A DNA stretch of 64,000 nt, taken from Fomitopsis serialis (Eukaryota; Basidiomycota; Agaricomycetes; Polyporales; Fomitopsidaceae). The stretch's first letter is position 1. Every line of letters starts with the position of its first letter. Below, in pieces: positions 22,600-32,996 of the stretch. Below the pieces are notes generated by a model. It was given only the letters and a program-made list of their open reading frames with translations, searched no databases and was not told the DNA's origin. The stretch lies in the NCBI RefSeq assembly GCF_022376445.1, contig NW_025955107.1:1-64000 (forward strand). Direction: 5' to 3'. A program made the translations under genes and the position numbers.

Positions 22600-24960
22600 A
22601 GCCAACGCGCCTTCCACGTGACCGCGAGGACGTGCAAACTTGCGCGAATTCGAGCGTCCGCGTCGGGTGCCGACACTGCGGCACCGTGTTATTCTCGTCG
22701 CACTCCTCGATGGCCACCAGCAGCGGCGCGACGCCCCATGTCAACGACTTCCAAGAAGCCTAACATCGTAGGTGCGTGGCACCGGCACCTTGACAGCAAC
22801 GACGAAGCTGACGTCAAGCGCCTCAGCGCACTCCACAGATGTGGTCCGCGGGTTATACTAACTTATAGGCGAGGAGGGGTCCTATAGGCCCCAATCCTCT
22901 CTCGATCGTTCTTGTCCCTGTTCAAACGTTCACGATCCATAACGACCAGTCTACGCTATACCCCGCACAAACCCCGCAACCCTCGCCATGGCCGACCGAC
23001 CGAGCTCGCAGGCGTCCACCACACCTACTGCCGTCGACGACCGCGGGCACGGCCATGTACCCGACCACCAAGACTCGCAGAATGTCTCCGAGAAGCAGTC
23101 ATCCGTTAGGAAGGAGCGACCTACTGTCGCAGTCACGCATCCAAACTCGAATGACACATACGAACCCATCCTCTTTTACGACGAACCACCTCCGCTCAAC
23201 TATACCATCAAAACCGGCAGCCGAGAGCGTGTTATAATCATCTGGTTCACTCTTCTCTTCGTCGAGTCTGGCATCCTTCCCTCATTTTGTTCTACTCGCT
23301 CTCATGGGGCGCGCATCTAAGCACCACGAAGAACCTTGCGATCATCACGAGCCTCATCGGCACCGTGTCCGGATTCAAGTTCGCGCAGCGGATGTGGTTC
23401 CTATGGTTCATCCGTGACCACGTCAGTCGGAGACTGATCGGTGTTGGACGCTGGGGCGTTGACTTCTTCCAGTGCGTAGCGATCACATATTCGCACTACT
23501 AACCTGACCTCGACGCGCAGATACATCCTGAGCCTCGCCATGGCAGCGTTCTTCATCCCGCTCATTATCGGTTCTTCGGTGTACGTTCCCCCTTCCCTGC
23601 TCGATGCTGTTGTACTGATCTTGCCGTGCAGAAACCCGGGGAGTCCGCGAATTACGGCGATGGCTCTGCCATGCGTCATGCTCGTCCTGACGCTACCGCT
23701 CCTCATCACCGGCATCTTCCCCTACCGAGTTCGCGTACCGTGGCGTGTTTCTTCCTTCCCGCCGCGTCAGCCCCTCCCTCCCCTCGGCTATTGCTACGTC
23801 GAGGACATCGTCGCAGTCGACGGGGGTGGGTGCACGCAGTTCCGCCAGGTGAGTTGCTATGTACGTGCTGTCTGCGCTCACTAACCTCTTTTCAGGCCTG
23901 GCGTACCCGCTACGAAGAATCGCAGGTCATTCGACACATGGTCCGCCAGCTCTCCGTTCTCTGGGGAGTCTCGGGCCTGATCGTCGCCGCCGGCGTGCTC
24001 GCGGCGTGCTGGACCGCGAGCGTCGACACGGGCTACGGGATCGGCTACGGGAATCCGTGGCTCTGGGCGCTGCTCATGACTGCAGTGACCGTCGTGCGGG
24101 TGCACAACGAACTGGCACGCGAGAGGCGCGAATGGGTCGCACGTATGGAAGAGGCGCACCGCGCGCGGAGATTGCGCATCCGTGAGGGGAAGTACGACCC
24201 GCCCGCACTGCCGACGACGGTGGACGAGGGTCTGCGGCGGGACCTGGACGCGCGGCGCTCTGTGGACTGGCGAGACGCAGAAGGGGCGGAGCATCGGAGG
24301 ACGGCGAGCGACGGGAGCTGGTGGGTGCGGAGTAGGAGCGGTCGGAGAGGCGTGCTGAGCTCGCCGACGAGGAGGATGAGTGGAGGGAGGGATGGTGAGG
24401 GTGTGGCAGTGCCGGAGCCGACGGTGACGAGGGATCTGCGGAGTGTGAGCCCGGGGATCACGTTGGGAGGGCAGACGAGCCCTGTGTAGGGCCAACCGTG
24501 GTTCTCCGCGTGTGGTAGGTGGTTGGTGAGTGCTGTATAGTATATGTCGACCACTTGGTGTTTATGATTATGTACGATTAATGGACCTGGGATGGAATGG
24601 ATTAGATACACGGCTACATCGCTTTGCGTACTCGGCTTACGAGACGTTCCTCTCGTTCGTGCTTCAAGCTTCAAGTTCCCATTGCTCGTAGGCTCTGGCG
24701 AAGAAACTTGAACCTACCGAATCATCTTGCTAGCTTAAGACGCCCCGTTGTGTTTTGGGAAGACAAGCTTGGAGTAGCGAGTGCGGGCCTCGGTATCTGT
24801 GTCTGTGGGTCAGACTGTCGAGGTCAAGGCGTTGTAATGCCTCGCTGCTCTCGAGCCACGTCAGGAGGTTCAGGGAGTATATGGTAGTGTCTCGCGTGGG
24901 TGAGTGTTGTGCTTCGTGTTTTCCGACGTGTACAATGACCAACCTGTTCGCACAGCCGGT
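22600..24960 (+). repeat. Duplicated block shared with 31000-32200 and 13870-14577
   Basis: The membrane-protein gene and its 3' flank recur in part. 23500-24960 matches 31040-32200 (for example GACACGGGCTACGG at 24027 and 31477, and the flank with TACACGGCTGC-like, GGACGCCCCGTC-like and TTTCCGACG segments). 22600-23180 plus 24180-24480 match 13870-14577. All copies have the same orientation. Confidence 0.75.
22988..24489 (+). CDS. Multi-pass membrane protein, fungal family of unknown function (one frameshift)
   Basis: Exons: 22988-23471, 23521-23580, 23632-23848 and 23896-24489, with canonical introns (GTGCGT..GCAG, GTACGT..GCAG, GTGAGT..TCAG). The total of 1355 nt is one short of a full reading frame: near 23279 the frame changes where LPLILFYSLSWG is expected, as if one C was lost from a CCCC run. 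Restoring that single base would give 451 residues. N-terminal 60-70 residues are polar and Pro/Ser-rich (start MADRPSSQASTTPTAVDDRG). Then come about six hydrophobic segments: around VIIIWFTLLF, the LILFYS segment, YILSLAMAAFFIPLIIGSSV, LPCVMLVLTLPLLITGIFPY, LWGVSGLIVAAGVLAACW and NPWLWALLMTAVTVV. The C-terminal 130 residues are Arg/Asp/Glu-rich, probably cytosolic. I recognise the pattern as an orphan agaricomycete membrane family and assign no function. Two damaged copies lie at 14 and 31 kb. Confidence 0.7.
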
Positions 24961-26218
24961 GGGCCTCGGCGTTTCTGCTCGTTGTTCCGTTCGACTTGGA
25001 GGTCGCGGGAGTGGTTCATGTTGAGGAAGGAGGTACGTTCCTCAGGGTCAGCACGACATCGCCTTATAGCCGGTGCCTGGACAGGACTCGGAGCATTCCT
25101 CCAACTCTTTGAGCAATCTGTGATGACGAGTTGCATCGCGGAATCGCGGTGCGCCTTGCAGAGTGTATTGGTGCGGGCCAGGGCTTTTAACTCGTGCTCG
25201 TGCGACTCTCCCGGGCCCTACCAAGTTAGCTGGTACGCAGTCAATCAGAGCAATTGTCGAAGCGAGCTCCGAGAGACCAGGGAACGGGGCGCAGAACGAG
25301 AGGTATGCGAAGACGCGGCGATGTTGTTGCAAACACCGTCAGCAAAGCAGCGGACGTGTCGGTCGCCGCAGGCCCATCTCCGTCATTGCCGGCGTCGGCT
25401 TGGTTGCGTACCAAGCGGTGCCTATCCTCGGCCTGGTATAACCAGGACCGCGCACATATATGCGCGAGCCACTCCCTGCAAGCTTAGACGGGTATGATAT
25501 GCTGTACGTTGATGTATCAGATCAGCTACGTACGGTACGCATACGAGTCAGAAAAGAGGACGTACTCGAGTATGATTGACTGAACTGAGCAACACAAGCT
25601 GCGAAATCACTTTCTGTCGCGTAGAAAGACCCCGCCGACCCTCACAGATACATGGTCGACTCGTGCCAACACCGCGAAGACTGACCTGCCTGTTCGATGC
25701 ATCCACACAGCTTCAGCCGTGTGATGAGCCCGGCAAGCCTCGCATAGTAACGGTGGTAGAACGGATACAATTACGACTCGGACCGACGAAATACTGGTAC
25801 GCAACGCATACATATAGTGCGGCAGGGCGAAGAGGGATGAACGACATCGTGACACCGAAGACGCACCGCGTAATGCCCTCCAGCGGGACGATCATGCATC
25901 GTGTCGACGATATTGAGCATGTTGTATCTACGTAGCACGGCTAGTGTTATGCCGTGGTCATCGTTGTGAGTATTCATCGCGACTGAGGACAACGTGAGGT
26001 CGACGATCCTCGATGCTAATTATTGGAACAGGAACAAAGGATTCTTGAAGGGGCTGGCTGAAGTTCGCATCAAGTGGCACAGAGATATCGGCGACGAGTG
26101 CAGCAATGCGAGCTGCGCAGAGAACGTGCAGTACGAAAGAGCCGGACGTCGGGAGAGAGGGTGAACGACAAGAGCCTAAGAGAGAGGCGCCGGCGTGGAC
26201 GTAGCGCGGACCTGCGCG
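24961..26218. other. Intergenic stretch, no recognised gene
   Basis: Open frames such as 24904-25497 (plus) are Arg/Ser-rich and have no recognisable domain. I see no clean intron chain. It separates the duplicated membrane-gene block from a probable MITE. Confidence 0.4.
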
Positions 26219-26220
26219 TA

Positions 26221-26943
26221 TGACGGTCGTTATCACGGAAAAATACTTACATTCAGGACTTAGTTATCGTGTAAGACTTACTACTTAGTTGACACGTGAT
26301 CCGCACACCTTAGACATAGTTTCGCTTCGTTTCGTACACTTGGTCTCTACGATCTCCGATAACTCTGGCCATGTCAGCACTGTATATTGATTGCGGCGAG
26401 GCAAAGATCGGTGGTATGCACCATCCTAGAACACCTGATTTCGCTTCGGTGGCTGGTCAATTGCCCAATGCGGAATCATTAGCCATTTATGGCAACTCTG
26501 TCTTCGCCCGGTGCTGTTCATTGCACGGCATGGATAGCACGAATGCGGAAGCCTGCTTATGATTCTACAGAAGCGGATCGTGAAACTCCTCTCAAAAATC
26601 ATTATCGACGAGATGTATGGCCTGAGATGCTTCAGTAGAAAATTCAGACTCCGGGGAGAGCCAATACTACTAGTCCCCGTGGTTCTCATGAATTCGAAAG
26701 ACAAAAATATTGTAACTCATATGACAGAAGTGTATGAAATGAATGAAGGAACACTGTGCGTCACAGAGAATAACGGGGAAACCGTCTGGAGCAGTGGCCT
26801 CGGCAAGTGCGAAGTTCATCCCGATTTGGCAAGGCCGCCTCGGTCTCGCCTCGGGCACGTCGGCCGGGCGCCTATTCCACTAAGTCTAAGTCACGCGAAA
26901 GTAAGACTTGCCCGTAAGTATTTTTCCACGAAACCGTCACTCA
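26221..26943. mobile_element. Probable MITE with inverted terminal repeats
   Basis: Left end 26221 reads TGACGGTCG..GGAAAAATACTTAC; the right end, read on the minus strand from 26943, is TGAGTGACGGTTTCGT followed by GGAAAAATACTTAC. The inner 14 nt are identical in inverted orientation, and similarity continues for a further 40 nt or so (TTACT..CTTAGT). TA flanks both ends (26219-26220 and 26944-26945), as expected for a Tc1/mariner-type target, though the left end is 4 nt shorter. The 723 nt interior has no transposase; open frames inside (26371-26562, 26559-26963) are unrecognised. A third copy of the terminal sequence lies at 47998-48029. Confidence 0.55.
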
Positions 26944-26976
26944 TAGTATTGGCTATATACTAACACACCGGCACAG

Positions 26977-27498
26977 TTTACCTTGGACAATGTCCCTTCG
27001 CTCTCATACAACACTGGGTTAGAACATCTCAGCGTGACCTTCGTTGCTGGCTCGTTACTGAGCACGTCGTCGGTTTACAATACACTCCTAACGTTGTTCT
27101 CCCAAATCAGGGCCCCGTGTCTGAAGTACCTATACATCCACGTCTACTTGCAAGACCCTGACGCCGGCGCCATTGCCGACCTCACCCGAGACATGGGTAT
27201 GGCTGACTCAAACTCTGCGGCCGTTTTCCATGCTGCAATCTCTCGCGAGACCTTCGGCAACCTCCGCCCTCGAACCGTGACACTGTCGTTCAAACACCAT
27301 GCCCGCTACTCGCCGGCGGAGACCCAGCATTTCCACGCAACACCGCTTGACTTATCCATGTCCGAGGCCGCATCAAATGCTGGGCGGTTCCCCTCTTCAT
27401 TCCATGGCTATCGCGCGGAGCTATGGTGCTTGGGCTTCCGGATGGATCGTTCGTCGTGGATCCACCGCACCATAGCGAGGTCCCCGAAGATGATTTAG
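26977..27498 (+). pseudogene. F-box/LRR-like C-terminal exon remnant
   Basis: A clean acceptor (TACTAACACACCGGCACAG, ending 26976) is followed by an exon starting FTLDNVPSLSYNTGLEHLSV. This matches the C-terminal exon of the intact gene (LPPSLTDNTSLGVLTM) and continues through LFSQIRAPCLKYLYIHVYL and AAVFHAAISRETFGNLRPR, the same arrangement as IAAFHAALSRNVFARLSY. After about residue 110 the frame diverges from the family and ends without the LFSPWLARG motif. No F-box exon precedes it; the 723 nt element immediately upstream may have replaced or displaced it. Confidence 0.7.
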
Positions 27499-29532
27499 AC
27501 AACCCCTCCGGTCCTGATGTTTCCTTTCTTGGGAAAGCAAATAGGTGACTGTCGACCAAAGGTGATGCGAGCCTGTTCTAAGTAGTCAATGGCATGCTCA
27601 TTGTATTTACGTCAGCCGCGCCAGAATTCCTCGACAGCGTAGAATCGAACACGGACACATCTCGGCGACAGAGGTATATAAAAGCCTCACCCGGCGTAGT
27701 CGCGTCATTGTCGTAGCTCGACTATGAATATCTGATGGTGGGCCCTGTACACGCTTATCGTTAGCACTTATCGGTTGGTCTTGCTTGCGTTTGCGATTTC
27801 TTTGGCTTTCCGTAGGTAATTCGCGTTCGCGTCAATGTCCGTTCTTTGCTAGACCGTACGCGTGATGACCCCTTACGTCCCCCAATTCATTGGCTTCGCT
27901 CTACTGTAGGTCATTTGACAAACGGGTGTATGTACAGTATGTGATCATTTCGAGTTCAGTTCGTCTGTCGTTCCATTCAGTGAATCTCTTGCTGCTCGTC
28001 ACAACATACCCCGATTGTCCCTAGCTTCATCTGTACTTTGATTACCCGTACCAAGCACGCACTGTCCTATATCATAAAACTACACGCAACTGCACATGTC
28101 CTCGGGCAAATCCAACGGAACATGCCCCCGAGGCACAGTTACGTGAGCACTACTCCCTCGTACTCGTTATTGGCTTCCTGCCACGGCTTCGGTTCGCGTA
28201 TTCAAAACTGGCCTTCGCTATCCTGCCGCGACGTATGGCCTCGTAGTCACCGACGCTGGGGCGCGTTCCCGCTGCCTTCAAGCTGAATGCAGAACGCGCT
28301 AACACGGAGGGCTGCGAAACAAGGACAATGCCATTTCGTGCTGATCTGACCATCACACGCATTAGCATCACATTCGCTGACAGGATACAACCCACCTCCC
28401 CGCGGGAAGCCCTGACCTCAAACGATCGCAGGTTCGGATACGGAGAACCCGAACGTGATCAGTAAACGAACATCGCATCATGAGACTAACATGGGGAGGA
28501 GGAGCGTGAAACGCTGCAGCAAGACGTCCCGAGAACAGTACTCAGGAACGAGTAGGTCAGTCACCAGCACTAGAGAGCGCGCGTAGTGCTCACGTCGTCG
28601 ATCCGTCCGCACGGGCTTCCCTACCCTCTAGAGCCAGTAGGTTTCGAAGCAGCGATACATGTGTCGTCCGCGAGACCGAGTCGATGACCTGGTTATCACT
28701 TGTGTGTGTACCATAGATGCTCGCCGCGTCCGTTGCGTACCATGTGATCTCTTGCGCTCTCGTATCTTCGGCTGGCCCATCTTGATAGGTCGTCGTCGGT
28801 GGCTGAGGTGTCCAAGTTCAAGTCGGGCCGGTGGGTTCTCCAGCGCGATACGTCAACGTGGTGTACGGCGCAGCCAGCATGTCCTGCGAACCGTTCTGGT
28901 AAGTACAACATATCACGGAGACGGCCCGCTGACGGGCACGTTCGACTCTCCTCGGACAACAAGCCCACGTCACAGTTCGACGACGAGCCTGCTGTCAAGA
29001 CGGAGTGGTGAGGGCCCCGCCAGCGCACAAAACGTCGCCTGTGGTATGTCGTCCACGTATTTAGCATTCACCGACTAACGAGTTCATCGCGTACTTACCC
29101 GCAAATCCATTTTTCCAGGCGACGTCCTTAGAGATGCGACGGTTTGCGCCGCGTCCAATCAGGTCGATTGTTCTCAGCCGCAGTGACACAGCCGCAGACG
29201 ACCTTTCCCCCGTCTGTTCCCTGCTGCCCCAGTTGTCGCTCCGTTGATGCACTGGACAGACGTTGACTTGCAGTAACCGCGTATCCGCCCACCTCGATAT
29301 GGCTTCACGGTGGGTACTGACGATCTTTCGTGACCTGTCCCGTCGCTGCGACTGACGGTCTTGTTCCTCAAGCGGTGACACTGCGTGTACGACCGCCATC
29401 GTACCCTCGTATGACACCCGCGGCTTGCACCCCATGAAGGGGATGTCCCGAACTGGCCACTACGGCCCTTTGTCCACTGATTCGGGAGTTGATTGCCTGG
29501 TTTATGCGGCACGTCGCGTCCTATAGTCTCGC
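27499..29532. other. Intergenic stretch
   Basis: There is one strong TATA box (27675) but no gene after it. Open frames at 28659-29078 (plus) and 29061-29536 (minus) have no recognisable domain. I see nothing else that I can support. Confidence 0.4.
27675..27684 (+). promoter_or_regulatory. TATA box without an obvious gene
   Basis: TATATAAAAG is a near-perfect TATA box. The first downstream ATG (27724) is followed by a stop after two codons. It may be the relic promoter of a lost gene or a non-coding transcript start. Confidence 0.3.
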
Positions 29533-30890
29533 TCAAGACCCTCCACGCGGCTTCACGTGCGCGGTTTGTGTCGAACCTATCGCGTCCTGTGCCTTCCGGA
29601 TCTGATTACGTCGGGCGGGTAGTCCCGCGCAGTAGAAGGAAGGTTCCGACGACGATGGTGGGCTGACCGACGTCGTGAACGCCCGAACATCTTCTCGCGC
29701 CGGACAGCTGTGCGCGGGAAGCGCGATGCTCAGAGCGACGTGGCGGATACCCGAGTCAACGTGCGACTTGGTTCGAGTGTCCCCAGCTCCGTACGACACC
29801 AGCCTGGCACGTAGGCAGACGCGACGGCCTGCCCTCGCACCGAGCCTCCCTACACATTTACCACTCGCGGTCAGCTCTGCGCCGGGACGACGGACGGGTC
29901 CTTGTCGTGGCACGCACGAACTGCCAGCCGGACACGCAGACCGCCAGGGATGCTGGGGAGCGACGCGTACGATCGGCAGCGCGAACGCGCACAGCTCCGC
30001 GCCGCATACACGTAGATCGTGGGTAGAGTAAGGGCGGGGATGTAGCATGCGGGGTGCAGGGTCCTCGCGTATCGATATGGTGTGACGAACGAATTGAGTG
30101 GCGGGGTGGCCAAGATCGGAGACCCGTGGGTGGTCGGGGGATCGGGGATAGCTGGAGACAGTCGAAGGGGTGGAGACTTACCTGGAAGATGGTGCGAGCC
30201 CGGTTTGGTACGTGGCAGACGCGAATCACGCCCAGATCGCCGGGAGTGGGACCCAGGGTGTGTTGTAGTCGGAGTCGCGCGCGACGGTAAAGGCGAGGCA
30301 CCAGAATTTCCAGGGCACTAGCCGGAACGGGGCTTGTCGAGGAAGCCTGGGGCGTGCTGCTGTGTGGCGACCGAGTTTGTGCGCGGGTGGTGACATCGGG
30401 ATGCCCGGGCAGCAGCGGCAGGTGGGCAGCGACGAGGCCCGGGTCGCGTTCGCGAGTATGCGTGGGACACGCGTGGTGTGACGTGGTAGGCAGGGTCGGC
30501 GGTGCTCAGCCTAGCGTCGTTCTTCGACTGGACTCGGCGAACAGCAAGGCCAGCGCGGAGGTCGTCGACCGTGCGCAGGCAGAGCGAGGCGGCGAGGGCG
30601 GACAGGCGCAAGAGGTCAGCGGCAAGCAGAGGCGGGGCGTCGGCAGCGCGATTTACACACAGCTGGGTCGCAGTGAGGTCGCAGATGCGCCATGGCGGAC
30701 TACACAACGAGGAGGTCGTCGACCAGCGTACGCGCCTCGAAGCGCCTAAGTATCGAGACGCGACGCGCTCACGTGTCCATGCCCGCAGGCGACCGGGTCC
30801 AACGAGCCAGCTCCCGTCTCCCATTCGCTGCACTGAGGAGGTCGAGACATCCAGCTGTTCGATCGCATACCTTGTCCAAACTGCCTCGCT
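29533..30890 (-). repeat. Duplicated block, copy 2 of an inverted pair
   Basis: Read on the minus strand, this matches 14600-15720 on the plus strand. It retains long Pro/Arg/Ala-rich open frames without a recognisable domain. It lies immediately upstream of the third membrane-protein gene copy; the first copy lies immediately downstream of the deleted membrane-gene copy. Confidence 0.6.
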
Positions 30891-31037
30891 CTAGCGGCAT
30901 TTAGAGACGTCGTACCTGCTCTGATCCACCCATTCATCTTCCCACTGGCCCGGGCACGACGAGGACTCGCGAGTCGTTGGCAGGCGTGATGGTCCTGTTG
31001 GACCTCGACACGCAGAACACCTGTGCTTATCCTTGCC

Positions 31038-31753
31038 ATGGAAGGGTGCGATTTCTTCATCCCGCTCAACATTGTGTATCGCCTTCTTTCACTCTTCTTA
31101 CGCCGGTATGCTGACGGTCGCGTCCAGGACACCCGAGGGTAACCCGCAATCTACCACAATGCGGCATGCTCTTCCTCAATTCAAGTGGCTCCTCTCGTCG
31201 CCGATCTTTTCTACTAAGACCGCACTCGCGTCCCCTGGTGTGTTTCCTTCTTCCGGCGGAACCAGCTTGCGATGGGCTACTACTGCGTCAAAGCTGAGTC
31301 GTCACATGGGATACCGGCTCTCCCCTCTAAACATTTTATTAGGGCTTATGCTGAACGCGTTCCGAATAGTCCTCAGTCATCTACTCGACATCTAGCTCGC
31401 CGGCCTCCATCCTCTGCAGGTTCTTCGGCCTCATCATTGGCGCCGGGGTGCTCGCAGCATACGGGACCACGAGTGTCGACACGGGCTACGGGACCGGACA
31501 CGGGTTCCCGTGGCTCTGGGTGATCTTCATGACCGCGGTGACTCTATTTCGGGTGAACAACGAGCGAGCTCGCTCCGCGGATGAGTGGCCCTCGTTGAGC
31601 ATGTCGATCTCGCGCGCAGATTCCGTATTCGCTGGGGAAAGTACGATCTGCCCGTGCTGCCGGGGCGCGTCAATGACAAAGCCGGCTTTGACGAGGGACC
31701 AGACGAGAATGAGCCCGGTGAGCACGCCGACGGTGGAGATCAATCCTGTGTGA
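31038..31753 (+). pseudogene. Membrane-protein gene copy, 5'-truncated and frameshifted
   Basis: Related to 23540-24489. The segment encoding CDFFIPL corresponds to AAFFIPLIIGSSV. The last exon is recognisable from GAGVLAAYGTTSVDTGYGTG through FPWLWVIFMTAVTLFRVNNE, matching AAGVLAACWTASVDTGYGIG and NPWLWALLMTAVTVVRVHNE. The N-terminal region is missing and the parts lie in different frames. The 3' flank to about 32200 also matches the 23 kb copy, so the duplication was larger than the gene. Confidence 0.7.
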
Positions 31754-31759
31754 AGCGAA

Positions 31760-32996
31760 TCGCGGCCCTGCTCATGTTTTGAACGGTACGTGAATACGTC
31801 TCCCACCGGTGCTTACTATCATATGCACGCTTGATGATTCTCAAATGCATTACCTCAGATACACGGCTGCGTTAGTCATTCTGCGCACTCGACTTCCGAG
31901 ACTGTTGTCTCTCTCGCGCTCTCCAGCCGCCATCGCATGCTCCTGGACTCGGACGCCCCGTCGCATTCTGGGAGGAGACATTTGGTGCGGTGAGTTCTTG
32001 CCGCTCGAGTTGTACAGATCAGTCTATATGCGATGAACTAATGCGCTCAAGGTCAAGATCAAATATTCGAGACAGCCTCGCTGCTCCGAGAAGCACGTCC
32101 GGCTCTCTATGGAAAAGGTAGAGCAGAGGACAATGTCTTTCTCCTTGTGCATGAGTAAGTGCTGTATTTCGTACTTTCCGACGCGTACAGTAACTCACCT
32201 ATCCGTGTCACTCTTACACGACCGCCGACTCCGACCCAACAAGGTAGTATCTAGGCTCATCCTAGGGGCCGAGAGCCATAATTGAGCCGACAAACTCCAC
32301 CGGCGCCTCTGCTCACTTTCCGTCGAGAACCACGGCGGCGAGAGCGTTCTCAATGTCCGGCCGCCAGTGCTCTATCCTCCGAGTCCTCGCTGGTACTTCT
32401 CACGTGCGTAGCCATGTCCTTCGTACGTTTTCTCCGTCTAAAATGCCTCTCGCACTCATTGGGCAGCTCACCTTCGCGCGCGCGATCCCAGGCGTACTTG
32501 CTAACTTGCTGTACCTAGCGATCACCGCGCCGCCGCCTGTGTCGATGACCGTCTTGTCAATTTTTCCACCTATACTCAGCGGCATCGACGGTTTGTATAG
32601 CACGGTTGTATGGCGAATCGTAGCGTTCTCACCGCCGATTATACCACGGTGCGTTGACAAGAAACTGGTACGAAATCCGGGAGTCTGTCGGTCGCGCGAC
32701 GCTCTCGGGCCGATGAAAGTCTCCAGCCATACTGTCGCCGTGGACGCTGACGCAGTTTTAAATCAAGCTGGGCTCGCTTATAGTTGAGTTTCGTGTGACG
32801 AAGGTATGATGCTCGCTAGCTGGACTTCGTGTGCAAGGAGGCATTTTGGAGTAGACATACGCATACGTGCATCAATGATGCTACAAGTTAATGATGCTCA
32901 ACTTTCCACTGCGCCCCGCCCCCCCTACTAAGTACATCACTATGGTGGTGGATCCATCAATCCTCATTGGTGTCAGAGCTGGCAGCCCGTGACGTA
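31760..32996. other. 3' flank of the duplicated membrane gene, then intergenic
   Basis: 31860-32200 matches 24610-24960. After that I see no recognised gene. A plus-strand frame at 32353-32787 has a hydrophobic stretch (GVLANLLYLAI) and could be a further relic of a membrane gene, but I cannot anchor it. Confidence 0.4.

Noticed and set aside
23881..24674. Two minus-strand frames of more than 200 codons
   Set aside because: Antisense of the last exon of the membrane-protein gene; Pro/Arg/His-rich composition without a domain.
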